Notes under the pieces: generated by a model
Databases searched by the model: none
Seen by the model: only the letters and a program-made list of their open reading frames with translations
What the model was told of the DNA's origin: nothing
In this document: positions 1 through 8,029 of the stretch, piece by piece
Layout of the letters: each line of letters opens with the position of its first letter
Position numbering within the stretch: the first letter of the stretch is position 1
NCBI GenBank assembly: GCA_016744435.1
Contig: JADGEJ010000014.1
Span: forward strand, 17,851 to 81,850
Source: Lentibacter sp.
GTDB taxonomy: Bacteria; Pseudomonadota; Alphaproteobacteria; Rhodobacterales; Rhodobacteraceae
Direction: 5' to 3'
DNA: 64,000 bases
Made by a program: the position numbers and the translations under genes

Positions 1-555
1 GCGGTAGCACGCGACCTTGTCGAACGTTTTCAAGACCCGGCACTCGACGCCACGCGCGGGACAGGTGATGCGGGGCTACTGACAGATGGAGGCGCTGCGT
101 TTGACCCGCTCGATGAGGTTGGGCTTTCTGGCCGCTTGACTGTCAACGCGCTGGTCGACGAGGCACAAGGCGGGGCGAGTTGGCGGGTACGCGACGGGCT
201 TGGCGCAGCAACGATCGGGCCTGAAGGTAACGCCAGCTTGATAAGCGACTACTATGACGCCTTGGGAGCCACGCGAACCATTGCCTCTGGTAAGTTCGCC
301 GGAGAAGACCGCACGGCTGCGCAGCTTGGCGGGAGCTTCGTGGGCGATATTGGTGCCACGCGGCTGACGAACGAACGCTCACTAAGCTTTTCGTCGATGC
401 GGGCCACCGAGTTAAGCACGCTGATCCTGGCCGAGGGCGTTGATTCTGATCAGGAAATGCAAAAGCTCATGCTGATCGAGCAAGCCTATGCGGCCAACGC
501 ACGGATGCTGCAAACGGTTGACGAAATGATGGACACCTTGATGAGGTCGATTTGA
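1..555 (+). CDS. flgK: Flagellar hook-associated protein 1 (FlgK), C-terminal part
   Basis: The frame is open from base 1, so the 5' end lies outside the window; 184 residues are visible. FlgK is the first hook-filament junction protein, exported by the flagellar type III system and placed between hook and filament. The C-terminus has the amphipathic heptad helix typical of FlgK/flagellin D0 domains (EQAYAANARMLQTVDEM near the end), preceded by the 'SSMRATELSTLILAEG' region. The stop overlaps the flgL start as TGATG, and flgL and flgI follow, which supports the assignment. The partial sequence does not rule out another hook-associated protein, but the position before flgL makes FlgK most likely. 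Confidence 0.85.
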   Translation, partial: AVARDLVERFQDPALDATRGTGDAGLLTDGGAAFDPLDEVGLSGRLTVNALVDEAQGGASWRVRDGLGAATIGPEGNASLISDYYDALGATRTIASGKFAGEDRTAAQLGGSFVGDIGATRLTNERSLSFSSMRATELSTLILAEGVDSDQEMQKLMLIEQAYAANARMLQTVDEMMDTLMRSI

Positions 556-1565
556 TGAAAGCACTTTCTTTCGGAGATATGGCGCAATCTGTAGCTTTGC
601 GCCGCCAGAACAGCCAACTAAAGGCTGAGATGTCACGCCTAACGCAGGAGTTGTCGAGCGGGCAAGTTCAGGATGTGGCTCAGCATTTGGGTGGCGACTA
701 TGGCTACCTAACAGAACTAGAGCGCAGCATGCGCATTTCTGCAGCATTCCAATCATCAGCAACAGAGGCCGCGTTGTTTTCAACATCTATGCAAAACTCT
801 CTGGGTTTTGTCGCGGACGCTTTGCAAGACATGAGTTTCGGGCTGATCGCTGCAGGAACGGGAGGTGTGGCGGGCACACGCGAAATCGCGGCAGAGAACG
901 CGCGCAGCCAGATGGGATTGATGATGAATACGTTCAACACCAGTGTTGCGGGGAGAACTGTTTTCGCGGGCGTTGGCACCAATGGCTCGGCTCTCACATC
1001 GGCGGAGGATTTGCTTGATGATTTGCGCAGTGCCCTCACCGGCCAAACGACATTTGCTGGCGTTGAAGCTGTGTTAGACGACTGGTTCGACGCCTCGGGT
1101 GGCGGCTTTGAAACAATGACATATCAGGGATCTGTGCAATCGCTTGACCCGTTCTTCTTGGGTGATGGTGAACGGGTTTCCCTAGACGTTCGGGCCGATG
1201 ATGTGGCTGTGCGACATACTCTCAAAGCAACAGCAATGGCTGCATTGTCAGCCGATGCTACGTTGGCTTTCTCAAGTGATGTGCAGTCAGATATGCTGCG
1301 TGCCAGTGGAGAGGCGATGCTGGCGGCACAAGACAGCGTGATAACGATCAGGTCAAAGTTAGGCTTCGCGGAGGCACGCATTGAAGACGCAACTGCGCGG
1401 CTCTCTGCGGAGAAAACCAGCCTTGAATATGCGCGCGGCCAGCTGCTCGAGGCAGACCCCTACGAGACGATAACGCGATTGGAAGAAACGCAGTTCAGGC
1501 TTGAAACCCTTTACACAGCAACTGCGCGGCTCTCTCAACTCTCACTGATGGACTATATGCGATGA
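555..1565 (+). CDS. flgL: Flagellar hook-filament junction protein FlgL
   Basis: 336 residues starting at the ATG that overlaps the flgK stop (TGATG); an in-frame TTG three bases upstream is less likely. FlgL is the second junction protein (HAP3) linking hook to flagellin filament. N- and C-terminal regions are flagellin-like helices (MKALSFGDMAQSVALRRQN at the start, ATARLSQLSLMDYMR at the end) around a variable middle, as expected for an axial D0/D1 protein. Length is in the usual range. The gene lies between flgK and flgI with 1-base and 4-base overlaps, so the three are probably translationally coupled. FlgL sequences diverge strongly; position carries much of the assignment. Confidence 0.85.
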   Translation: MKALSFGDMAQSVALRRQNSQLKAEMSRLTQELSSGQVQDVAQHLGGDYGYLTELERSMRISAAFQSSATEAALFSTSMQNSLGFVADALQDMSFGLIAAGTGGVAGTREIAAENARSQMGLMMNTFNTSVAGRTVFAGVGTNGSALTSAEDLLDDLRSALTGQTTFAGVEAVLDDWFDASGGGFETMTYQGSVQSLDPFFLGDGERVSLDVRADDVAVRHTLKATAMAALSADATLAFSSDVQSDMLRASGEAMLAAQDSVITIRSKLGFAEARIEDATARLSAEKTSLEYARGQLLEADPYETITRLEETQFRLETLYTATARLSQLSLMDYMR

Positions 1566-2665
1566 AGGCATTTTTAGGCGCCATACTGGCGGTATTATTG
1601 GGCGCGCAAGGCAGTTTTGCCAATCAAGTGCGGATCAAAGATCTTGTCGAATTTGACGGGGTGCGCGGCAATGATCTAATCGGGTATGGCCTGGTTGTAG
1701 GCCTGAATGGCACGGGAGATGGCCTTCGAAATGCGCCTTTTACCGAAGAAATAATGGCCAACGTTCTTGAGCGTCTCGGGGTAAATGTAACGGGCGAACA
1801 ATTCCGCCCCAAGAACGTCGCGGCGGTTTTTGTGACGGCCGAGCTGCCGGCTTTCTCACGGGCGGGCTCGAAGATTGATGTTAACATTTCTGCGATCGGC
1901 GATGCGAAGAGTCTGTTGGGCGGCACCCTGATCATGACGCCCCTCAATGCTGCTGATGGGCAAATTTATGCTGTTGCACAGGGGACGATTATTGCAGGAG
2001 GTGCCTCTGCCGAAGGAGATGCTGCGACTGTTGTGAAGGGAGTTCCCACTGCGGGGACTATTCCGTCAGGTGCCCGGGTTGAACGCGAGATCGAGTTTGA
2101 ACTATCGTCTCTGACGTCACTTAGGCTGGCCCTCAGGCAGGCTGACTTTACGACCGCGGGGCGCATTGAGCAGGCGATCAATCGGAACTTTGGCAAGCGT
2201 GTTGCCGTTATGCTTGATTCAGGCACTGTACAGGTAGATGTGACGGCAACCAACCGACGCTCGACAGCGCATGCGATTGGCGAAGTTGAGAATATTTTGG
2301 TGAGACCAGAGCGCAAGGCGCGCGTGGTTGTTGACCAGCGTTCTGGCACCATAGTGATGGGTGAAGATGTGCGCATTTCCCGGGTCGCCGTAAGCCAAGG
2401 CGGGCTTACTTTGCGCATTCAGGAAGCGCCTGTTGCTGTGCAGCCAAACCCATTCTCCGAAGGCGAAACTGTGGTTGTGCCACGAACCAATGTTGGGCTT
2501 GATGCGGACGCAGGGATAAGCCTTGCTGAGGTGCCTGCTGGCACGTCACTTTCGGAGGTGATTGCTGGGCTTAATGCCTTGGGTGTTGCGCCGCGAGACA
2601 TGATTGATATTCTCAAATCTATCAAAGCTGCGGGGGCGCTTCACGCCGAATTTGTCGTGCATTAA
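1562..2665 (+). CDS. flgI: Flagellar P-ring protein FlgI
   Basis: 367 residues, full length for FlgI. An N-terminal signal peptide (MKAFLGAILAVLLGAQGSFA, cleavage about residue 20) sends it to the periplasm, where it forms the P ring around the distal rod in the peptidoglycan layer. Family motifs are clear: RIKDLVEFDGVRGNDLIGYG and LVVGLNGTGDGL near the mature N-terminus, and a C-terminal stretch ending in GLNALGVAPRDMIDILKSI and AGALHAEFVVH. It overlaps flgL by ATGA. The short gap after it leads to a convergent DUF1285 gene, so this is the end of the flgK-flgL-flgI run. Confidence 0.97.
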   Translation: MKAFLGAILAVLLGAQGSFANQVRIKDLVEFDGVRGNDLIGYGLVVGLNGTGDGLRNAPFTEEIMANVLERLGVNVTGEQFRPKNVAAVFVTAELPAFSRAGSKIDVNISAIGDAKSLLGGTLIMTPLNAADGQIYAVAQGTIIAGGASAEGDAATVVKGVPTAGTIPSGARVEREIEFELSSLTSLRLALRQADFTTAGRIEQAINRNFGKRVAVMLDSGTVQVDVTATNRRSTAHAIGEVENILVRPERKARVVVDQRSGTIVMGEDVRISRVAVSQGGLTLRIQEAPVAVQPNPFSEGETVVVPRTNVGLDADAGISLAEVPAGTSLSEVIAGLNALGVAPRDMIDILKSIKAAGALHAEFVVH

Positions 2666-2752
2666 GTTTTTTGAAAACAATCAAGACGCAGGTTGGTTAT
2701 GGAACGAACGCGATACCAATAGGCTCCGCGATTCAAGTCTTCTCGCAAGGCG

Positions 2753-3361
2753 TTAGGCTTCCGTTAGCTCGTCAGAGGGGATGATCGGAAAGAAGGCCCC
2801 GCGCGAGTGAATGCCAAACCAGCTGTTGCCTTCATGCTCTTGATGCACACCAATTTCGACAAGCCGGTAAAAGCTTTTGCGATCAATCAGCGCTTCTAGA
2901 TTGCTGCGCACCAGCACGTAAGGTGAGGGCTCCCCAGTTTGCGCGTCGCGTTCAACGCGAATCGCGGCGTCAGGGCCTGCTTCAACACGATCACCGACGT
3001 TTGTTTCAAAGAGCAATGTTTGCATTTCCCCAGGGTTACGGACTTCAAAGTCGACAGCTACAAAGGGCGCATCTTCGACAGTGATTCCGACTTTTTCAAC
3101 AGGCGTAACGAGGAAATAATTCTCTCCGTCTTTTCGCAAAATCGTTGAAAACAAACGCACCAGCTCTGGGCGGCCAATGGGAGTACCCAGATAAAACCAA
3201 GTGCCGTCACGCGCTATGTGCATGTCAAGATCGCCGCAGAACGGTGGATTCCACAGGTGCACAGGCGGCAAGCCGCCGGATTTTTTGGCAGCGCGGGCCG
3301 ACTGGGCGATGCCTTCAGCGTCAGGGCTCACAGGTATTTGTCCGCTCATTGCTTTTACCAT
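2753..3361 (-). CDS. DUF1285 family protein
   Basis: 202 residues of unknown function with the DUF1285 pattern: PPVHLWNPPFCGDLDMHIA followed by DGTWFYLGTPIGRPELVRLF and FLVTPVEKVGI. There is no signal peptide or membrane segment, so it should be cytoplasmic. It is read divergently from the MoxR operon, 56 bases away, and such DUF1285 genes are often found next to moxR-DUF58 genes in alphaproteobacteria, which suggests a shared role. No clear ribosome binding site marks the start: ATG at 3361 gives 202 residues, and a second ATG at 3349 (MSGQIPVSPD) is equally possible. The biochemical function is not known. Confidence 0.85.
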   Translation of the reverse strand: MVKAMSGQIPVSPDAEGIAQSARAAKKSGGLPPVHLWNPPFCGDLDMHIARDGTWFYLGTPIGRPELVRLFSTILRKDGENYFLVTPVEKVGITVEDAPFVAVDFEVRNPGEMQTLLFETNVGDRVEAGPDAAIRVERDAQTGEPSPYVLVRSNLEALIDRKSFYRLVEIGVHQEHEGNSWFGIHSRGAFFPIIPSDELTEA

Positions 3362-3417
3362 CGATGCTTTTAGCGTTAGAGTTACTTTAAGGATAATGGT
3401 TCATTTGGAGAAATGCT

Positions 3418-4425
3418 ATGGGCGATGCGGAAGAACTGCTGGATCGTATCGAGGCGCTAGAGTCGCGCCTCTCGGAGGCGAAGGGCCAGATCACCCGCCG
3501 CTTCATTGGCCAGGAACGGGTTGTTGACCTGACGCTATCGGCGCTTTTGTGCGGCGGGCACGCCTTGCTGGTTGGCCTGCCGGGGCTTGGCAAAACCCGT
3601 CTGGTTGAGACGCTCTCAACAGTTATGGGCCTTGATGGTAAGCGCGTGCAGTTCACCCCTGATCTGATGCCAGCGGACATTCTCGGTTCTGAAGTTCTTG
3701 AAACGGGCGCTGATGGCGGCCGAACATTCAAGTTCATCGAAGGGCCTATTTTTTGCCAATTGCTGATGGCAGATGAAATCAACCGTGCAAGTCCACGCAC
3801 CCAGTCGGCGTTGTTACAAGCGATGCAAGAGCGCGAGGTAACCGTCTCGGGGGAAACCCGCGTTCTGGGGGCTCCGTTTCACGTTTTGGCAACGCAAAAT
3901 CCGATTGAACAGGAGGGCACGTATCCGCTTCCCGAGGCGCAGCTTGACAGGTTTCTGGTGCGCGTTGATGTGGGCTACCCTGATCGCGACACAGAGCGCG
4001 AGATTTTGCTGTCAACGACGGGTGAGGAAGATGCGAGGTCTGAAAACGTGTTCACTGCGCAAGAGCTTATTGAGGCGCAGGGGCTGTTGCGCCGCATGCC
4101 TGTAGGTGAAAGCGTGATGGAAAATATCCTCGATCTTGTGCGCGCTTTCCGCCCTGAAGAGGCCGATGCCTCAGAGGCTGTGCGCGAAAACGTCGCTTGG
4201 GGGCCGGGGCCACGGGCCGCGCAGGCGCTTATGCTAACGGTGCGCGCACGGGCGCTGCTGCAAGGGCGGCTTGCGCCAAATGCGAGTGACGTTGTGGCCA
4301 TGGCGGAGCCAGTTTTGAAGCACCGTATGGCGCTGAGCTATGCCGCTCTTGCAAGAGGCGAGAGTCTTGAGGCGTTGATTGAGGCGCAAATTGCGCTGAA
4401 CCCGGGGCTGCAGGCCGCCGCGTGA
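3418..4425 (+). CDS. MoxR family AAA+ ATPase
   Basis: 335-residue AAA+ ATPase. Walker A is LVGLPGLGKTRLVE (about residues 51-64), Walker B is LLMADEINR followed by the MoxR signature ASPRTQSALLQAMQEREV, and sensor 1 is LATQNPIEQEGTYPLPEAQL. MoxR proteins act as chaperone-like ATPases that activate or assemble metalloenzymes and envelope complexes, usually with a VWA-domain partner. A GGAG precedes the ATG at 3418. The gene overlaps the DUF58 gene by ATGA, and two large membrane/VWA-type genes follow in the same overlapping series, the standard MoxR-Bat type operon. The target of the system cannot be read from sequence. Confidence 0.93.
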   Translation: MGDAEELLDRIEALESRLSEAKGQITRRFIGQERVVDLTLSALLCGGHALLVGLPGLGKTRLVETLSTVMGLDGKRVQFTPDLMPADILGSEVLETGADGGRTFKFIEGPIFCQLLMADEINRASPRTQSALLQAMQEREVTVSGETRVLGAPFHVLATQNPIEQEGTYPLPEAQLDRFLVRVDVGYPDRDTEREILLSTTGEEDARSENVFTAQELIEAQGLLRRMPVGESVMENILDLVRAFRPEEADASEAVRENVAWGPGPRAAQALMLTVRARALLQGRLAPNASDVVAMAEPVLKHRMALSYAALARGESLEALIEAQIALNPGLQAAA

Positions 4426-5294
4426 GCGAGGCCCTGCCTCTGAGAAGTCGGGCTGAAGAGGCCACGGCGCAGCTTGCCCCGCTTTTGGCGCGGGCAGAGC
4501 AGCTGGCCTCTGCCGTGATGCCTGGCGGCCACGGGCGCAGGCGCGCGGGCAATGGCGATGATTTTTGGCAGTATCGCCCCGTTCAGGCGGGGGATACCCT
4601 GCGGATGATAGATTGGCGGCGATCGGCGCGATCAGACAGCCAGTTTATTCGCCAGAAAGAGTGGCAGATATCGCAGTCGGTGCACTTCTGGGTGGATCGG
4701 GCGCAATCTATGCAGTTTGCCAGCGCGACAAGTCTGCCTCAAAAGGCAGCGCGCGCGCAGCTCCTCTCACTGACGATCGCGATTTTATTGGCGCGTGGCG
4801 GCGAGCGTGTTGGCCTCTCTGGCGAAGATTTGCCGCCGCGTGCTGGCATGAAACAGGTGCAACGCTTTGCAGAACTGCTCGTCGCGCCGAAACCAGAAGA
4901 CTATGCCGCACCCGACGTGAGCCAGCTCCAGCGCAACTCTTTTGCTGTCTTTGTGTCAGACTTTCTGGGTAATATTGAGGTGCTGGAAGAGCGTATGCAC
5001 GAGGCTGCTGCAAGCGGTGTTCGGGGTGTGTGCCTGCAGGTGCTTGATCCTGTGGAAGAAAGCTTCCCATTTCGTGGCCGAGCAATTTTTCGCAGTGTTG
5101 GCGGCACGCTTGAGTACGAAACCTTGCAAGCAGCGGATCTTGCAGAGCGGTATCTTGCGCGATTGGCGGAGCGTAAAGCGCGCGTGCAGAACCAGTGCCG
5201 CAAGACGGGCTGGCAATATGCGTGTCATCATACGCATGAAAGCGCGCAGATGGCTGTGATGTGGCTTTATAATGTGATCGAAGGCTTAAGATGA
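4422..5294 (+). CDS. DUF58 domain protein (MoxR partner)
   Basis: 290 residues with the DUF58 core: YRPVQAGDTLRMIDWRRSAR followed by FIRQKEWQ, the conserved 'G-D..R.IDW..SAR' block, then a VWA-like segment starting VHFWVDRAQSMQF. DUF58 proteins sit in operons with MoxR ATPases and are thought to be adaptors or partners of the ATPase. No membrane segments are seen. ATGA overlaps join it to moxR upstream and to the BatA/DUF4159 gene downstream, so the four genes are very likely one transcript. The exact molecular role of DUF58 is unknown. Confidence 0.92.
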   Translation: MSEALPLRSRAEEATAQLAPLLARAEQLASAVMPGGHGRRRAGNGDDFWQYRPVQAGDTLRMIDWRRSARSDSQFIRQKEWQISQSVHFWVDRAQSMQFASATSLPQKAARAQLLSLTIAILLARGGERVGLSGEDLPPRAGMKQVQRFAELLVAPKPEDYAAPDVSQLQRNSFAVFVSDFLGNIEVLEERMHEAAASGVRGVCLQVLDPVEESFPFRGRAIFRSVGGTLEYETLQAADLAERYLARLAERKARVQNQCRKTGWQYACHHTHESAQMAVMWLYNVIEGLR

Positions 5295-8029
5295 GTTTTG
5301 GGCCCATTCTTTTTACGGCACCCTTTGTGCTGCTGGCGTTGTTGGCGCTGCCGATCTTGTGGATGTTGCTGAGGGCCGTTCCACCGGCACCAATTAGGCA
5401 TTTGTTCCCAGCGGTTGTGCTCTTGATCGGGCTGAACGATGAAGACAATAGCGCCGATAGAACACCATGGTGGCTGCTGTTGTTGCGGCTTTTGGCCGTA
5501 GCTGCGGTGATCATCGGGTTAGCGGGCCCGGTGCTCAACCCCCGCCCTAGCGAGGCCTTGGGGAAGGCCAGGATGTTGGTTGTGCTTGATGCCAGCTGGG
5601 CCAGCGCGCGCGACTGGGATGCGCGCCTTAGCCACGTTGAGAGCCTTTTGAAGCAAGCGGCGCGCAACGAACAGCCTGTCGCGCTGATAAGTTTGGCTGC
5701 GCCAGAAAAGACCGAATTTCGCGCCGCGCAAGAGTGGAGCAGCAGGTTGGCAGGCTTGCAGCCGCAAGCTTGGGAAGGCAGTGCAGAGGCGCTGGAGTTC
5801 TTACCCGAGGGCTCGTTTGATACGGTCTGGTTGAGCGACGGTGTCGCGCGCGAAAGTCGTGACATTTTGCGCGACGCCTTTGAAGCCCGCGGTGACTTGC
5901 GAGTGGTTGAAAGCGCGCGGCCACTGTATGCGCTAGAGCTGTTGCGCAGCGAAGATGGCGGCGCTGCGTTTGAGGTGCAGCGCTTGCAGGCGGCTGGTCC
6001 ACGCAGGCTCACTCTACAGGCGATCGGGCTTGATCCGGCGGGTGTTGAGCGCATTCTTGACGAGACATCAGCCACATTTGAAGCCGGAGCCGCGCGCACA
6101 TCTGCGGCATTTGATTTGCCCGCTGAGCTGCAGGCACGTGTCTCACGGTTTGTGCTGAAGGAGAGCGCACATGCGGGCGCAGTTGCCCTTGCGGATGACA
6201 GCCTGAGTCGCCGCGAGATCGCGCTTATTTCGAACCGAGAGAACCGCGAAGGCCTCGAGCTTTTGTCACCGCTGCACTACCTTGAAAAGGCGTTGGTTGC
6301 ATCGTCTGATCTGCTGCAGGGCGCGCTCACCGACACGCTTAAAGGCAACCCTGATGTTGTGATCATGGCCGATATTGCCGAGTTAACGCAGGCCGATGAA
6401 ACTGCGTTGACCGCGTGGGTGGAAGCTGGCGGCTTGTTGGTACGTTTCGCAGGGCCACGGCTTGCCGCAAGCGAAGTTGGCCGCACAGAAGCACACCCGT
6501 TGATGCCAGTCAGGCTGCGCGCGGGCGGCCGTGTTGTTGGCGGTGCGATGAGCTGGGGCGCACCGAAAGCACTAGCACCGTTTGAGGACAGCTCACCGTT
6601 TTTTGGCCTCACGGTTGACGACAGCTTGCGCGTTTCGGCGCAGGTGGTTGCTCAGCCCGATCCGCAACTTGCCGAACGTGTCATTGCGCGGCTTACCGAT
6701 GGCACACCGTTGGTGACGCGCAAATCACTTGGGCAAGGCAAGGTTGTGTTGTTCCACATTTCCGCAAATGCGGAGTGGTCAAATGTGCCGCTCTCGGGGC
6801 TGTTTGTGCGAATGTTGGAAAGGCTCTCTGTGGCGACATCGTTGTCAGGCTTACAGGAAAGTGAACTTGAGGGAACTGTCTGGCAGCCGGTGTATGCGCT
6901 TGATGGTTTTGGCCGCTTGAGGGACGCGGGAAACCTGCAAGGTGTTGACGGGGTCGCGCTACTGAGTGCTGCGATCGGGCCCGCGTTGCAGCCGGGGCTT
7001 TATGAGGGGCCGGGGCGCTGGATAGCACGCAATGTCCTGTCTGAAGGGCAGGTTCTGGAGGCTGCGAAATGGCCAGCGCGAGTTCCGCTGTCGACATTTG
7101 GTGGCGTGCCCGAGCGAGACTTGGGTGGGCCGTTGTTTGCACTGGCGCTTGTGTTGCTGGCGCTTGATGTTTTGGCGACGCTTGCTCTTTCGGGCCGGAT
7201 GCGCGGGGCTGTTGCGGCCAGCGTTTTGCTCGCGGTGTTGCTACTGCCCGTGCCCACGGCTCAAGCGCAGGAGGCTGAAAAGAGCGTTGCAGGTACAGGC
7301 GAGATTGTTCTGGCGCATGTTCTTACCGGGGATCGGCGCATTGACGAAGTTGCTTTTGCTGGGCTGCGCGGCCTGTCTGATACGTTGTTTTTTAGAACGT
7401 CTGTTGAGCCCGACATGCCGCGCGGCATCAACATTGAGACCGATGAGATCGCGTTTTATCCGATGCTCTATTGGCCTGTTTCGGCAGAGCAACCAACACC
7501 TTCTGCTGCGGCTTATGACAAGTTGAATGCCTATCTGCGCGCTGGTGGCATGATCGTGTTTGACACGCGCGATGCAGATGTGTCCCGCTTTGGCGCGGCG
7601 AGCCCCGCAGGAAAAACGCTGCGCAGGTTGGCAGCGGCGCTCGACATTCCCGAGCTTGAGCCCTTGCCCGACGACCATGTTCTGACGCGAACGTTCTACC
7701 TTTTGCAAGATTTTCCGGGCCGTTACGGCAGCCGCGATGTCTGGGTCGAAGCTGCACCTGCTGGTGCAGAACGGACCGAGGGAATGCCGTTCCGCAACCT
7801 AAACGATGGCGTGACGCCTGTTGTTATTGGTGGCAATGACTGGGCAGCCGCTTGGGCGATTGATGCCCGCGGCGCGCCTTTGTTGCCTGTCGGACGTGGC
7901 TTTTCCGGTGAGCGCCAACGCGAGCTGGCTTACCGTTTTGGCGTTAATCTCGTGATGCATGTACTCACAGGAAACTACAAATCAGACCAAGTGCACGTGC
8001 CGGCACTTTTGGAAAGGCTGGGGCAATGA
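5291..8029 (+). CDS. BatA-like N-terminus and DUF4159 membrane protein
   Basis: 912 residues. The N-terminus has two membrane spans with the BatA/Aerotolerance signature (TAPFVLLALLALPILWMLLR, then a second span around residues 58-80). A degenerate VWA-like segment follows (MLVVLDASWASARDWD, without the full DxSxS metal site). The middle (about 330-480) resembles the glutamine-amidotransferase-like fold seen in such proteins. Two more spans lie near residues 618-660, and the C-terminal third is a DUF4159 domain (VLTGDRRIDEVAFAGLRGLS through NLVMHVLTGNYKSDQ) probably outside the inner membrane. Third gene of the moxR operon, coupled to both neighbours by ATGA. Likely a membrane platform served by the MoxR/DUF58 pair; substrate unknown. 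Confidence 0.9.
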   Translation: MSFGPILFTAPFVLLALLALPILWMLLRAVPPAPIRHLFPAVVLLIGLNDEDNSADRTPWWLLLLRLLAVAAVIIGLAGPVLNPRPSEALGKARMLVVLDASWASARDWDARLSHVESLLKQAARNEQPVALISLAAPEKTEFRAAQEWSSRLAGLQPQAWEGSAEALEFLPEGSFDTVWLSDGVARESRDILRDAFEARGDLRVVESARPLYALELLRSEDGGAAFEVQRLQAAGPRRLTLQAIGLDPAGVERILDETSATFEAGAARTSAAFDLPAELQARVSRFVLKESAHAGAVALADDSLSRREIALISNRENREGLELLSPLHYLEKALVASSDLLQGALTDTLKGNPDVVIMADIAELTQADETALTAWVEAGGLLVRFAGPRLAASEVGRTEAHPLMPVRLRAGGRVVGGAMSWGAPKALAPFEDSSPFFGLTVDDSLRVSAQVVAQPDPQLAERVIARLTDGTPLVTRKSLGQGKVVLFHISANAEWSNVPLSGLFVRMLERLSVATSLSGLQESELEGTVWQPVYALDGFGRLRDAGNLQGVDGVALLSAAIGPALQPGLYEGPGRWIARNVLSEGQVLEAAKWPARVPLSTFGGVPERDLGGPLFALALVLLALDVLATLALSGRMRGAVAASVLLAVLLLPVPTAQAQEAEKSVAGTGEIVLAHVLTGDRRIDEVAFAGLRGLSDTLFFRTSVEPDMPRGINIETDEIAFYPMLYWPVSAEQPTPSAAAYDKLNAYLRAGGMIVFDTRDADVSRFGAASPAGKTLRRLAAALDIPELEPLPDDHVLTRTFYLLQDFPGRYGSRDVWVEAAPAGAERTEGMPFRNLNDGVTPVVIGGNDWAAAWAIDARGAPLLPVGRGFSGERQRELAYRFGVNLVMHVLTGNYKSDQVHVPALLERLGQ

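Noticed and set aside
4708..6099. 463-codon open frame on the minus strand across the DUF58 and BatA/DUF4159 genes
   Set aside because: It is antisense to two well-supported genes, has Ser/Arg/Ala-rich shadow composition and no family pattern or ribosome site.
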